Notes: a model not told the origin generated them from the letters alone. 64,000 bases of DNA from JACZYA01 sp965247455 (GCA_965247455.1 CBDFHE010000018.1:558001-622000); one strand, 5' to 3'; shown: positions 42,654-52,323, counted from the stretch's first letter. Program-made: numbers and translations.

Positions 42654-44323
42654 CCCGGATTTCCGATTTGGCTGTGGTACCGTATCGCCAGGACCAGTCG
42701 CTGCGCCTTGAGTTTTGGGGCTCCGACGTAAGGAACCACACTACGGAGGGTGACACCCGGTGGGTGAATTACAACACGAGCCATTCCAGTTCGCGTTCAA
42801 CGGCTTCTTGAAAGTCGCGTTCCAGGGATCGCGCGTCACTTCTGACGCTGGCCTCATTCTGGTGCGCGAGTTGGATGAACGTCTGGGGCTGGAGACACTC
42901 ATCGCCGAGCACCTGAGCGATTCCCGACAGGGGATGAACACCCAGTTCAGCGTGGTGGATCTCCTGCGGCAGTCGGTCTACAGTCGCCTCGCGGGCTACG
43001 AAGATCTCAACGACGCGGGGCGCGTGTCGGCAGACCCAACATTTCGTCTCATCGGGTCGCCAAAGCGCTGGGACCGGGGTGCGGCGCTGACATCGACGCT
43101 GCATTGGTTCGAGACAGAGCTGCTGACCCACGAGGAGAATCTCGTCGGGTTGAGGGCCGTGAACCGGGAGGTGCTTGCACAGGCCGAGATGGCGACGCGC
43201 GCCGACCGGATCGTGCTCGACATGGATTCGAGCGAGAGCCCGGTGCATGGGGCGCAGGAAGGGAGCGCCTATAACGGGCACTTCGAGTCCGTCTGCTACC
43301 ACCCGCTGTTTCTGTTCACCGAGCATGGGGACTGCCTCGCCGCCACGCTGCGGCCAGGCAACGTGCATAGCGCCGACGACTGGGACGACCTGCTCGTACC
43401 GGAGATTGACCGGCAGCAGGTGGAGGGCAAGCGCGTAGCGTTCCGCGCAGACGCCGCGTTCGCGAAGCCCGAGATCTACGACGCGCTCGAGCAGCGCGAC
43501 GTGGACTATGCCATTCGCATGCCGGCGAACAAGAGCTTGGAGCTGGAAATCGAAGACATCCTCTTTCGTCCGCCGGGACGGCCGAGCTGCAAGCCCTTGG
43601 TGCGCTACCAGAGTTTCCGCTATCAGGCCAAGAGCTGGACCACGCCCAGACGGATCGTCGCCAAGGTGGAGCACCACCAAGGTGAGCTGTTCCCTCGCGT
43701 CGGCTTCATCGTGACCAACATGGCCCTCCCGAGCCGCTCGGTCGTGCGGTTTTACAACAAGCGCGGTACGGCGGAGCAATGGATCAAGGAAGGCAAGCAG
43801 GCCACCCACTGGACGCGGCTGTCGTGCCATCGTTTCCGGGCGAACGAGGTGCGCCTGCAACTGAGCGTCCTGGCCTACAATCTGGGCAACTTGTGGCGCA
43901 GACTGGTCCTTCCGCTGCGGGTCAAGCGCTGGTCGCTCACGAGTCTCCAGCAGCGACTGGTGAAAACTGGGGGCCGGCTGGTGAAGCATGCGCGGTACTA
44001 CTGGCTTCTGCTGGCGGAAGGGCATCTCACGCGGCGGCTGTTCGGCGACATGCTGCGGAGGATCTGGGCGCTACCCGTGCCGGCAGGCTGACGCGCGGCC
44101 TGAAGTGCAACGAAGCCCGCCCGGCGATGACACGGGGCACACGTGTGGAGCGGTGTCTGAGAAATGCCCGAAAAGCAGGGGTTCCAGTCGGTCGCACGTC
44201 GGCGCGGGCTCAGATGAAGGCCTTTGAAGCTGAGCGATTGTGCGACGATCGAAGTTTTTGTGCGATCGGCGGCGATCGGGTGTATAAACGTGCCATCAGG
44301 GGCAGGCAAAACGGAAATCCCGG
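42654..44323 (+). mobile_element. IS1380-family element, copy 1
   Basis: A 1670-bp element with ends CCCGGATTTCCG (left) and CGGAAATCCCGG (right). It appears identical to copy 2. The five bases flanking it (CTAAT on the left, TTGGT on the right) do not match, so there is no target duplication; the neighbourhood has been rearranged since insertion. The right end cuts a lipoprotein gene. Confidence 0.9.
42760..44091 (+). CDS. IS1380-family transposase (copy 1)
   Basis: A 443-residue DDE transposase of the IS1380 type: VTSDAGLILVRELDERLGL near the start, LDMDSSESPVHGAQEGSAYNGHF with the first catalytic Asp, FRADAAFAKPEIYDALEQRDVDYAIR with the second, and RGTAEQWIKEGKQA with the Glu. The start is GTG 42760, with GGAGGGTGACACCC upstream. 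A second gene is not present, as usual for this family. Intact. Confidence 0.93.
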   Translation: MGELQHEPFQFAFNGFLKVAFQGSRVTSDAGLILVRELDERLGLETLIAEHLSDSRQGMNTQFSVVDLLRQSVYSRLAGYEDLNDAGRVSADPTFRLIGSPKRWDRGAALTSTLHWFETELLTHEENLVGLRAVNREVLAQAEMATRADRIVLDMDSSESPVHGAQEGSAYNGHFESVCYHPLFLFTEHGDCLAATLRPGNVHSADDWDDLLVPEIDRQQVEGKRVAFRADAAFAKPEIYDALEQRDVDYAIRMPANKSLELEIEDILFRPPGRPSCKPLVRYQSFRYQAKSWTTPRRIVAKVEHHQGELFPRVGFIVTNMALPSRSVVRFYNKRGTAEQWIKEGKQATHWTRLSCHRFRANEVRLQLSVLAYNLGNLWRRLVLPLRVKRWSLTSLQQRLVKTGGRLVKHARYYWLLLAEGHLTRRLFGDMLRRIWALPVPAG

Positions 44324-44659
44324 TTGGTATGGCTTCTCTGCCTTGGCCTGAGCGCGTGCACCGGCATGGGGCAGCAAGAACCGGCGGCGCCGGTGGAGTT
44401 GAAAAGGTTTCCGCTGGACAGCTTGGACGGGGTGCAGGCCACAACCGGAGTGAGCTTCGATGCTGAGGTGTCGAGTGACGGGAACGGCGCGCTGCGAGTC
44501 GATGCCACCGAAGCGCTCACGGTGCCACTGTTTGAGGTCACCGACGTCGAGATTGAGAACGCACTGCTGATCTACCAAGCCAGCGTGCAGTCGGAGAACC
44601 TCGACGGGCAGGCCTACTTGGAAATGTGGGCTAATGGCTGTTGCCAACTCTTGGGGTGA
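44324..44659 (+). pseudogene. Lipoprotein gene remnant truncated by IS1380
   Basis: The frame starts right at the IS1380 right end, so its original start is lost. LLCLGLSACTGMGQQEP still shows a lipobox (LSAC) with the acylated Cys. The body (PLDSLDGVQATTGVSFDAEVSSDGNGALRVDATEALTVPLFEV) looks like a small exported beta-rich domain of unknown function. The end AYLEMWANGCCQLLG breaks off abruptly, suggesting a 3' deletion as well. Confidence 0.5.
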
Positions 44660-44686
44660 GCGCATGGGCACCGTGGCTCAGAAAAC

Positions 44687-45694
44687 ATGAGAATCTCCCG
44701 CTCTTCTTCTGCTTCCGACATCTTCGACGTTCTGGTTGTGGGAGGCGGCCCCACCGGTTTGGCTTGCGCCATCGAGGTGCAGCGCCGGGGGATGCGCGTG
44801 GTAGTGGTGGAAAAAGGTTGCGTGGTCAACTCGCTCTATCACTATCCCACCAACATGATTTTTTTCACCACCCCCGAGCTGCTCGAGATCGGAGACATCC
44901 CCATGACCGCGGTGCACGACAAGCCCACTCGGACCGAAGCCCTGAAGTACTACCGCCGGGTGACGAACCACTACCGGCTCGACGTTCGGCAATACGAGCG
45001 CGTGGACGCAATCAAAGGCTCCGACGGCGATTTCCGCGTCGAGACCACCGACCGCCTGAACCACCCTGGGCTGCATCGGGCCAAGAAAGTCATCATCGCC
45101 ACCGGCTACTACGACCTGCCGGTGCGGATGAACGTTCCGGGCGAAGACCTCGACAAGGTCTTGCACTATTTCAAGGACCCGCACCCGTTCTACGATTGCG
45201 ACGTGGCCGTCATCGGAGGGAGGAATTCCGCCGCCATCACCGCCCTGGCGTGCTACCGCGCCGGCGCCCGCGTCACCTTGATTCACCGCGGCCAGCAGTT
45301 GAGCAGCAAGATCAAGTACTGGATTCGTCCCGACATCGAAAACCGCCTCAAGCGCGGAGAGATTCAAGGCTACCTGGAGACGACGGTCGAAGAGATCACC
45401 AAAGAGGCGATTCGCATCCGCGCTCCCAAAGGCGAAAAGACTCTTCCCAACGACTTCGTCCTGGCCATGACCGGCTATCAACGCGACACCGAATTTCTCG
45501 AACGCGCCGGCATCGTCTTCGATCCTGAATCGCAGCGCCCCCGAACCAACTCCGAGACGTTTGAAAGCGACCGCCCCGGTGTCTATCTGGCCGGGGTGAT
45601 TGTGGCCGGGATGAACACCAACGAAATCTTCATTGAGAACGGTCGCTTCCACGGCATTCACATCGCAGCCGCCATCGCCGCCCAGCTCCGCTGA
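44687..45694 (+). CDS. ypdA: YpdA family putative bacillithiol-disulfide reductase
   Basis: A 335-residue FAD/NAD(P)-binding thioredoxin-reductase-like protein. DVLVVGGGPTGLACAIEVQRRG binds FAD, and the YpdA-specific VNSLYHYPTNMIFFTTPELLEIGDIPM follows. CDVAVIGGRNSAAITALACYRAGA is the NADPH site near residue 175. There is no C-x-x-C redox pair, as in YpdA (Bdr), which reduces bacillithiol disulfide in Firmicutes. It would imply bacillithiol or a similar thiol here; that is inference. Confidence 0.87.
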   Translation: MRISRSSSASDIFDVLVVGGGPTGLACAIEVQRRGMRVVVVEKGCVVNSLYHYPTNMIFFTTPELLEIGDIPMTAVHDKPTRTEALKYYRRVTNHYRLDVRQYERVDAIKGSDGDFRVETTDRLNHPGLHRAKKVIIATGYYDLPVRMNVPGEDLDKVLHYFKDPHPFYDCDVAVIGGRNSAAITALACYRAGARVTLIHRGQQLSSKIKYWIRPDIENRLKRGEIQGYLETTVEEITKEAIRIRAPKGEKTLPNDFVLAMTGYQRDTEFLERAGIVFDPESQRPRTNSETFESDRPGVYLAGVIVAGMNTNEIFIENGRFHGIHIAAAIAAQLR

Positions 45695-45722
45695 CGCCGT
45701 CGGTCTTGTTTTCCCCGGTCGC

Positions 45723-46682
45723 CTACGCTCGTCCTTTTCGTGTCTGGAGGTTGTCTTTCCAGTAGAAGTATAAGTCGCGCAGTGTCGTCCGCAGATTGTG
45801 CTCCGGCTTCCAGCCGGTGGTGCGTCGCAGCTTGCGATTGCTGCCGTAGAGCACCGGCACGTCGCCCGGGCGGAAGCGCTTGCGCTCCACGGCAATGCGG
45901 ATGGGACGCGAGCAGAACGACGCCAGCAGCCGCACAATTTCCTCCAGCGAGGTGCCGCGACCGGAAGCGACGTTGTAGGCTTCGCCCGGTTTTCCTCTTT
46001 CCAGCAACAATGCGTAGGCACGGACGACGTCCCGGACGTCGCTGAAGTCGCGCCGCACTTTCAGGTTGCCCACGCGCAGCAGCGCAGGACGCAATCCCAG
46101 GTCAATGGCGGCGATCTGGCGGGCGAAGTCGGAGCAAACGAAGTGGGGCGCCTGGCCGGGTCCGGTGTGATTGTACGGGCGCGCCCGAATCACGTGTAGT
46201 CCGAACAGGGAATGGTACTGGTGAGCCAGCATGTCGGCCGCCGCCTTGCTCAGAGCATAGGGACTGGGCGGGGCAAAGGGATGCGACTCTGTCACCGGCA
46301 ACTGGCTGCGTTTGGCCGCGGCGTAGCACTGTGCCGAGCTGACCACAAGAACGCGGGCCTTGAGAGTGGCTTCCCGCACGGCTTCCAGGAGATTGAAGGT
46401 GCCCCAGAAGTTGGTGTCGTGGACAGCGCGCACGTTTTTGAATGACTCCGCTACCGAGGAGAGGGCGGCGAGGTGGTAGATTCGGTGAGGGCGAATCCGG
46501 CGGACGATGGAGCGCACCCGGCCTGCCTGGCGCACGTCGCACCGGAACAACCTGATTCGGTCGGGCGGCTGGGAGGATTCCCGTTCCAGGTAAGTCCCGT
46601 ACACTTCCTGCTTACGCGCCAGCAGAAGCTGGACCAGGTGCCGCCCGACAAAGCCGGTTGCGCCTGTAACCAGGATTCGCAT
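45723..46682 (-). CDS. NAD-dependent epimerase/dehydratase, GDP-mannose 4,6-dehydratase / GDP-6-deoxymannose reductase type
   Basis: A 319-residue extended short-chain dehydrogenase. MRILVTGATGFVGRHLVQLL is the NAD loop, SSAQCY gives the active-site Ser, YALSK the Tyr-x-x-x-Lys pair near residue 145, and RPYNHTGPGQ the substrate loop. This set fits the GDP-mannose dehydratase and GDP-4-keto-6-deoxymannose reductase (Rmd) branch that makes 6-deoxy sugars for surface polysaccharide. Dehydratase and reductase cannot be separated firmly by eye. Confidence 0.82.
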   Translation of the reverse strand: MRILVTGATGFVGRHLVQLLLARKQEVYGTYLERESSQPPDRIRLFRCDVRQAGRVRSIVRRIRPHRIYHLAALSSVAESFKNVRAVHDTNFWGTFNLLEAVREATLKARVLVVSSAQCYAAAKRSQLPVTESHPFAPPSPYALSKAAADMLAHQYHSLFGLHVIRARPYNHTGPGQAPHFVCSDFARQIAAIDLGLRPALLRVGNLKVRRDFSDVRDVVRAYALLLERGKPGEAYNVASGRGTSLEEIVRLLASFCSRPIRIAVERKRFRPGDVPVLYGSNRKLRRTTGWKPEHNLRTTLRDLYFYWKDNLQTRKGRA

Positions 46683-46736
46683 CAGAAGTTCGCAGGATTC
46701 ACGGTCAGGTTGGTCTCGGGTTGGACGAGACGGGTG

Positions 46737-48167
46737 TCAGTCGCCGACGTAGCCGAGGGATTTCAAAATCTCAAGGTCCTTCTTATCCAGGGGCGAGGGT
46801 GCATTCAAGTAGATCGCAGTGGCTTTGAACCAGGCCAGCAACTGGTTGACCTGGCGCTGGTAGCGGTCTTTGGTCCTGCCCGAAAAGACCGGCTCGATTT
46901 CCCTCCGATCTTTGGCGACGTCGAAGACCTCTACCTTGTTGCTGCGGGGCGTCCAAATGATTTTCTGTTCTTCCAGCACCCAGCCCATCTTGAGCGGGAG
47001 CCGGTCGCGCGAGTCCACATACCACAGCCATGACAGCCACCTGGGTGCCTCCCAGTTCTTCCCGGCGAAGGTGACAAAATAGGTTGCGCCCGCCCGTGTC
47101 GTGGAGGGTTCCTCGAAAAACGGCTTCAGGGTTTTTCCTTGCAGCGACAAAGGGAAATCAATCCCCAGCAGGTCCAGGACGGTCGGCATCACGTCCAGCA
47201 AGGAGACATGCTGGTGGACCACCCGGCCGGAGGGAATCATCGCGGGGTAGGAAAGAATCAACGGCACGCGGACGATGTTGTCGTAGAGCTGGCGGCCGTG
47301 GCCGACGTAGCCGCGCTCGCCCAGGCTTTCGCCGTGGTCGGCGACGACGATAATCAAAGTGGACTCTCTCAGGCCCAGGCTTTCCAACTCATCGAGGAGT
47401 TTTCCGATGTGGTGATCGGTGTAAGCGATTTCGGTGTCGTAGCGCCGAATGCGGTCCGCCATTTTTCTGTTCAGGGGCGCCGGCTGGTAGCTTCCGCTGG
47501 GATTCGGTTTTAGGTGGGAAAACTCCTTGCGCAGGTGGTAGGGCTTGTGGGGATCGAAGTAGTGCGCCCACAAGAAGAAGGGCTCGCGGGAGCTGTCTTT
47601 CGCCCTTTCCTGCATCCACCGGATGGCCAGCGGGGTGACATCCTCGGCCGAGCGATAGGAGTTGAAGAGCTGATACTGGCGGTTGAACTCTTGGTCATAG
47701 ACCTCGAAGCCCCGGTCCAGGCGCGTCAATCTTTCCCTCAGCGGCCAGGCGCTGACGTAGGCGGCGGTGCGATAATGGTTGTTTTGCAAAATCTGCGCCA
47801 GGGTCACCAAGCGCGGGTCTTCGGCCAGCGGCTGACCGTTGACTTTGCCCCCGTGTTCCTGCGGGTACCGCCCCGACAGCAGGCTGATGTGGGAGGGGCC
47901 GGTCAGCGGGATGGTGGTGTAGGCGCGCTCAAAACGGACGCCCTCCACCGCCAAGCGGTCCAGGCGCGGCGTGGTGAGCAGATGGTAGCCGTAGGAGGAG
48001 AGATGGTCGGCCCGCAGGGTATCGATGGTGATGAGCAGGACGTTGGGCCGCACCGGTTCCGCGGCCGTTGCCTGCCCCGGGAACGCCAGAACAAAAGCCA
48101 CCCCCGCCAAGAATAAGCAGCGCACGCGCAATTCCCCCTCCGGCCTGTGGGCCATAACACCGACCAT
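46737..48167 (-). CDS. Exported sulfatase-fold hydrolase with Thr in place of the formylglycine residue
   Basis: A 476-residue alkaline-phosphatase-superfamily protein with a signal peptide (RCLFLAGVAFVLAFPGQATAAEP). Metal ligands are visible in PNVLLITIDTLRADHL and VVADHGESLGERGYVGHG. The sulfatase consensus C/S-x-P-S-R is TGPSH in PLTGPSHISLLSGRYPQ, so Thr sits at the nucleophile position and no formylglycine can form. Such proteins are more likely phospho- or phosphonate-type hydrolases or transferases. The start at 48167 has GGAGG upstream; an ATG 24 nt earlier is less well placed. Confidence 0.8.
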   Translation of the reverse strand: MVGVMAHRPEGELRVRCLFLAGVAFVLAFPGQATAAEPVRPNVLLITIDTLRADHLSSYGYHLLTTPRLDRLAVEGVRFERAYTTIPLTGPSHISLLSGRYPQEHGGKVNGQPLAEDPRLVTLAQILQNNHYRTAAYVSAWPLRERLTRLDRGFEVYDQEFNRQYQLFNSYRSAEDVTPLAIRWMQERAKDSSREPFFLWAHYFDPHKPYHLRKEFSHLKPNPSGSYQPAPLNRKMADRIRRYDTEIAYTDHHIGKLLDELESLGLRESTLIIVVADHGESLGERGYVGHGRQLYDNIVRVPLILSYPAMIPSGRVVHQHVSLLDVMPTVLDLLGIDFPLSLQGKTLKPFFEEPSTTRAGATYFVTFAGKNWEAPRWLSWLWYVDSRDRLPLKMGWVLEEQKIIWTPRSNKVEVFDVAKDRREIEPVFSGRTKDRYQRQVNQLLAWFKATAIYLNAPSPLDKKDLEILKSLGYVGD

Positions 48168-48298
48168 AAGGAATCCTCCGGTGTTAGTCAAATAGAGTTC
48201 GGCGCAGTTTTTTGCTTTTCTTTACGGCGTTTCTCGTCGTGCAGGTCAGCGCCGTCCTTGACGCCCAGGGGTGCGTCTGGGAAGGTAGAAGCTCTGTG

Positions 48299-50134
48299 AT
48301 GGCTTTGAGACCTCTCAGTCGGAGCACGGCAGGAAGACTCCTTGTTGTTGCCTTGGTGCTGGTGGCCGGCTTGGTCGCGCTCTGGAGCACGCGGCGGCCC
48401 GAGAAGGCCCGGCGGACTCAGCCGCTGCCGGAAGTCAGCGGCCCCCCTTTTGCCAGTGTGGGCGCGAAGGTGGGCGAGGTGGGGCCGAATTCGGCTGTGA
48501 TTCACAGTTACTTGCTCAGCCACCCGGCGGAAGCGTTGCTCCACCAGGACTACGCCGACCGAAATTACCGGGGAAAGTCCGGCTGGGTCCGAATTGAGTA
48601 CAGCACTTCTGAGTTGAAGCAACCAGTTCCTCGCCCGCTCTCGCAAGCCGACTTTGACCAATACAGGCAAACGCAGGCCGGCAGTAAATTCACGGCTTGG
48701 GTCCGAGTTCCGCAAAGTATCTCTCCCCTGACGAACCCGCACAACCCGGACGAGCAGGCGCTCATCGATAAAGCGCAGGCGACCGACTATTCGGTTCACC
48801 TGCGGCTTGACGCGCTCGAGCCTTCGACCCCATACCACTTTCGTTTGTGGATCAAAGGGGAAGAAGCCGATCCCGTTCGCGCGGGGCAAGTCCACCGCTT
48901 TGCGACCGCACCCGAGCCGAGTGACCTCCGCGACGTCAGCTTCATTGCCACCACTTGCTTCAATCATGCCGTGCTGAAAGACCTGGAGGAAGGCGTGTGG
49001 CCGGCGCAAGGGTTCCGTATGTTTCGCGGCCTGCTGGAGCGAGTTAAGGCGGGAGCGCTCTCCTTCGACTTTGCCGTTTTCAATGGCGACACGGTTTATC
49101 TGGACAAGCAAGGCGCCGACTACCGCAGCCAGCCCGAGTACCAAGCGCGGGGCATGCGTGCCCGCTACTTTGACAACTACCTGCTTCCCCTGGCGCGGGA
49201 GTTTTTCCGGCAATTCCCCGCTTATTTTCTAAAGGACGACCACGACTGGCGCTTCAACGATGCCGATCCGGTCTTCAGCGCTCAGACTTCGCCGCCGCGC
49301 TTCTACCGGCAAATCGGCAAGCACTACCGCGGGCCGCCGGGGCCGTTGCTGGGGAAAAAGATTTTCGAGGAGATGCACCCCGTCGAGCGCGGGCCGCAAG
49401 CCGCGCCCTACCGCACCTTTCGCTGGGGACGCGGGTTGCAAGTCTGGCTATTGGAGTCGCGCGAATGCCGCTATCCCAACGGGCGGAAGCTCGCGCCGTA
49501 CAAGCTGGAAAGCCTCGTCGCTCCCCGCCAGGGCCGATACAGTCAGCACCTGTACTACCCCGACTACTGCGGCGCGCCCTCAGTGGAGGAAGGCTGGGGC
49601 CAGAAACAGTTTTCCTGGCTGATTGAATCGCTCAAGAGCAGTGACGCCTATTTCAAGGTCATCGTTTCCCCTACACCGGTGCTAGGGCCCGGCCAAGATA
49701 TTTATCCGGAGCTCTCTCTCCGGCCCGTGCGACGCAAGGCGGATAACCACGTGCGGCGCTTCCAGCCAGAGTTGGCCCGCCTGCTGGAGGCCTTGCAGCG
49801 CGAGCGGTTGAGGAACGTCTATTTCGTCTCGGGCGATCGGCACTTCATCTGGCACAGCCGCTACCAGACGCACGACCGGCGGTTCACCCTGCATGAATTC
49901 GGCAGCGGTCCCTTCGCGGACGACATCGTTGCGCTGGGAGACGTTTTCTATCGCGATGAGCAAGGCGAGGCAGAGTTGGTGGACTCTCTCCGCCAAGCCG
50001 GCTTTGTCCACGTTCAAGTCACGGACGTGGCCACCGACCCCAAGCTGCGGGTCGAATGGTACGCCATGGAGGATTGGGAGACGGCTTCCCTCCGGCGTTG
50101 GACGCATAGCTTCGAGGCCAAGCGCGCGCCTTGA
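48299..50134 (+). CDS. PhoD-like alkaline phosphatase family protein
   Basis: About 611 residues with an N-terminal membrane anchor or signal (LLVVALVLVAGLVALWS), a fibronectin-like N domain (TPYHFRLWIKGEEAD near 180) and a PhoD metallophosphatase core. Metal-site segments include FAVFNGDTVYLDK, YFLKDDHDWRFNDAD and VYFVSGDRHFIWHSRY. PhoD enzymes hydrolyse phosphodiesters and monoesters with Fe/Ca outside the cytoplasm. ATG 48299 is preferred to the upstream TTG at 48212. Confidence 0.8.
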   Translation: MALRPLSRSTAGRLLVVALVLVAGLVALWSTRRPEKARRTQPLPEVSGPPFASVGAKVGEVGPNSAVIHSYLLSHPAEALLHQDYADRNYRGKSGWVRIEYSTSELKQPVPRPLSQADFDQYRQTQAGSKFTAWVRVPQSISPLTNPHNPDEQALIDKAQATDYSVHLRLDALEPSTPYHFRLWIKGEEADPVRAGQVHRFATAPEPSDLRDVSFIATTCFNHAVLKDLEEGVWPAQGFRMFRGLLERVKAGALSFDFAVFNGDTVYLDKQGADYRSQPEYQARGMRARYFDNYLLPLAREFFRQFPAYFLKDDHDWRFNDADPVFSAQTSPPRFYRQIGKHYRGPPGPLLGKKIFEEMHPVERGPQAAPYRTFRWGRGLQVWLLESRECRYPNGRKLAPYKLESLVAPRQGRYSQHLYYPDYCGAPSVEEGWGQKQFSWLIESLKSSDAYFKVIVSPTPVLGPGQDIYPELSLRPVRRKADNHVRRFQPELARLLEALQRERLRNVYFVSGDRHFIWHSRYQTHDRRFTLHEFGSGPFADDIVALGDVFYRDEQGEAELVDSLRQAGFVHVQVTDVATDPKLRVEWYAMEDWETASLRRWTHSFEAKRAP

Positions 50135-50137
50135 AGT

Positions 50138-51244
50138 CTATTGGGGAACGATCCGCAGGATGGCGGTGTCACTCGAGAAGTAGAGAAATCCATCTGGTCC
50201 TTCAACGATGTCGAGTAGGGATCCGAAGCCGCCATCAACCAGAATTTCGGTTTCGGTAATCATGCCCTGCTGGTTCTCGTCCACCACGAAGCGTCGCACC
50301 CGCCCTTCCAGGAAGTCAACCATGAACAGGTTGTTCACAAACTGGGGGAAAGCACTGCCGGTATAGAAAGTGACGCCGGTGGGCGCGATCACCGGGTTGA
50401 AGCGCATCAGCGGAGCAATGAAGGTGGGATCGGTGTCTCCGCAGGGTTGGCCGGGCCGCCAGCCGTAGTTTCCGCCGGCGATGATGCGATTCAGTTCGTC
50501 GTCGCAGTTGGGACCGTTCTCGCTGGCGTAGATGGTTCCGGTCTGCGGATGAAAGGCGAAGTCAAAGCTGTTCCGTAATCCCAGGTTGAAGGCCGGATTG
50601 CCTGCCCCAAAGGGATTGTCGGATGGGATGCTTCCATCTGAGTTGTAGCGCAGGATTTTTCCCGCCAGCGAATTTTCGTTTTGCGAGTTGGCCGGGTCGG
50701 TGGAGTCTCCGAGAGTAATGTAGAGCTGCCCGTTTTGACCGAAGCCGATGTTGCCGCCGTTGTGGTTGCTGGTGGAGGGCAGGTCGTCCACAATGAAGAG
50801 CCGGTTCATTCCGACGCTGTTCAAGTCATTGAACTGTGCTACGCGCTGCACACCGGAGATGTCGGAGTACAGAACGTACACGAAGCCGTTACTGGTGAAC
50901 TGTGGATCAAAGGCCAGCCCGATCAGCCCGCGTTCACCCGCTATCGCCACCGGCAGGTTTGCGAAGGGTTGGGAGAGCAGAACGCCGTTTTCGATCACCC
51001 GCACATTGCCGGTGTCCAACTCGTTGAAGAACAGGCGTCCGTCGGGGGCAAAGGCCATGGTCACGGGGAAGTCCAGGTTATTCAGGAAGACTTCGACTTG
51101 GAATCCCGCCTGCGGGGGAGGAGGTGTACTTGTGGGGTCTGAGTTGCTGGCTGAGTCGCCGCAACCCTGCAGCCCGGTCAGGAGCAAGGCTGCAAGTACG
51201 ACTTGAGAGATACGAAACGACGCCCGGTTGATTCTGGTGTTCAC
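50138..51244 (-). CDS. PQQ-dependent glucose/sorbosone dehydrogenase-like lipoprotein
   Basis: A 368-residue lipoprotein (lipobox LTGLQGC) with the six-bladed beta-propeller of soluble glucose dehydrogenase and Yli/Asd-type aldose dehydrogenases. Typical stretches are AGERGLIGLAFDPQF, TSNHNGGNIGFGQNGQLYITLGD with the catalytic His, SLAGKILRYNSDG, and GLRNSFDFAFHPQTGTIYASENGP. It would oxidise sugars in the periplasm with PQQ, although PQQ genes are not in the window. Its stop is 4 nt from the convergent phoD-like gene. Confidence 0.85.
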   Translation of the reverse strand: MNTRINRASFRISQVVLAALLLTGLQGCGDSASNSDPTSTPPPPQAGFQVEVFLNNLDFPVTMAFAPDGRLFFNELDTGNVRVIENGVLLSQPFANLPVAIAGERGLIGLAFDPQFTSNGFVYVLYSDISGVQRVAQFNDLNSVGMNRLFIVDDLPSTSNHNGGNIGFGQNGQLYITLGDSTDPANSQNENSLAGKILRYNSDGSIPSDNPFGAGNPAFNLGLRNSFDFAFHPQTGTIYASENGPNCDDELNRIIAGGNYGWRPGQPCGDTDPTFIAPLMRFNPVIAPTGVTFYTGSAFPQFVNNLFMVDFLEGRVRRFVVDENQQGMITETEILVDGGFGSLLDIVEGPDGFLYFSSDTAILRIVPQ

Positions 51245-52098
51245 AATCGGATCAAGCCCTCCAGGTAGTCGGCCAGGGCTTCCTGCCAGGGTCGAAAATC
51301 AGCAAAGCCGGCGTTGCGGTAGGCCAAGTTGTCGAGGACGGAGTAGGCTGGACGGCGGGCCTTGGCGCCGAAGGCGGCGCTGGTGGTGGGTTGCAGGTCG
51401 GGCGTCAGGCCGGCCAAACGAAAGATTTCAGCGGCGAAGTCGCACCAACTGCATTCTCCCGTGTTGGTCATGTGGTAGAGGCCGTACTTGTTGGTGTGGA
51501 GTAACGGCGCCAATTTTTCCGCCAGGTCCTTGGTGCCGGTGGGAGTGAGTACCTGATCGCTGACCACCCGGATGGGTTTTCCTGCGCGTGCCAGCCGCAG
51601 CATGGTCTTGACGAAGTTACCGCCCTTGCCACCGCTACCGGCTTGGCCGTAGAGGCCGCAGGTGCGAATGAGAAAATACTTCTGGGCGTAGCGGCGGACG
51701 ATCAACTCGCCCGCCAGCTTCGACAGGGCGTAGATAGACTGCGGGTTGGGCGCGTCGGTTTCCACCCGGGGTTTTCGTTGCACGCCTTCAAAGACGTAGT
51801 CGGTGCTGAAGTGAACCAGCACGGCCCCGCACTGATTGGCGACACGCACCAAGTTGTGGACACCGGCAGCGTTGACGGCGAAGCTCGGTTCCACTTTGTC
51901 TTCGCACTCGTCCACGCGGTGGAAGGCAGCGGTGTTCAACAGGCAGTCAGGTTGATGTTTCTTGGCTGCGGCTTCGACGGCGCGGGCGTCGCAGATATCG
52001 ACCTGGGCGTGGGTGAGGCCGATGACTTCGTCTTTGGCCAAGGCTGTTTTTAGGTCTTGGGCAAGCTGACCGTTGGCCCCGAAAAGGAGAATCCGCAT
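51241..52098 (-). CDS. rfbD: dTDP-4-dehydrorhamnose reductase
   Basis: A 285-residue SDR enzyme making dTDP-L-rhamnose for surface polysaccharides. MRILLFGANGQLAQDLKTAL is the NADPH loop, FSTDYVFEG near residue 100 and YALSKLAGE (Tyr/Lys pair) near 125 are diagnostic, as is GLYHMTNTGECSWCDFAAEIF near 220. The start at 52098 is the family N-terminus; the frame runs 24 codons further upstream without similarity. It overlaps the start of the PQQ dehydrogenase gene by 4 nt, so the two are co-transcribed. Confidence 0.9.
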   Translation of the reverse strand: MRILLFGANGQLAQDLKTALAKDEVIGLTHAQVDICDARAVEAAAKKHQPDCLLNTAAFHRVDECEDKVEPSFAVNAAGVHNLVRVANQCGAVLVHFSTDYVFEGVQRKPRVETDAPNPQSIYALSKLAGELIVRRYAQKYFLIRTCGLYGQAGSGGKGGNFVKTMLRLARAGKPIRVVSDQVLTPTGTKDLAEKLAPLLHTNKYGLYHMTNTGECSWCDFAAEIFRLAGLTPDLQPTTSAAFGAKARRPAYSVLDNLAYRNAGFADFRPWQEALADYLEGLIRL

Positions 52099-52221
52099 GA
52101 TGCCTGTGCCCTCCGCCGGCGTTCTTGGTTGGCAGTCTGGTGAAGCAGTAAGCTTATACTGGCCGTTCAACCGGCGGTCAATACGCCGCCCGCGCTCGGC
52201 ACGTCACCAGCGGGCTTTCTC

Positions 52222-52249
52222 TTGGGATATTTTTTCTTTTTTGTATAAT
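52222..52249 (+). promoter_or_regulatory. Probable promoter of gmhA
   Basis: A perfect -10 TATAAT at 52244-52249 is preceded by TTGGGA at 52222-52227 with a 16-nt T-rich spacer. The leader to the gmhA ATG is about 68 nt. Confidence 0.55.
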
Positions 52250-52323
52250 TGCTGCACCGATTAGCTTTCTTTCCTCGGGGAACGAAGCCTGAGGGAAAAG
52301 GCGACGAACGGGACAACATAGAG

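Noticed and set aside
42769..44025. 418-codon minus-strand frame inside IS1380 (repeated at 60547-61803)
   Set aside because: Exactly antisense to the transposase, present in both IS copies only because the element is duplicated, with no recognisable domain.
44641..45528. 295-codon plus-strand frame overlapping ypdA
   Set aside because: Arg/Ser/His-rich out-of-frame reading of ypdA with no family signal.
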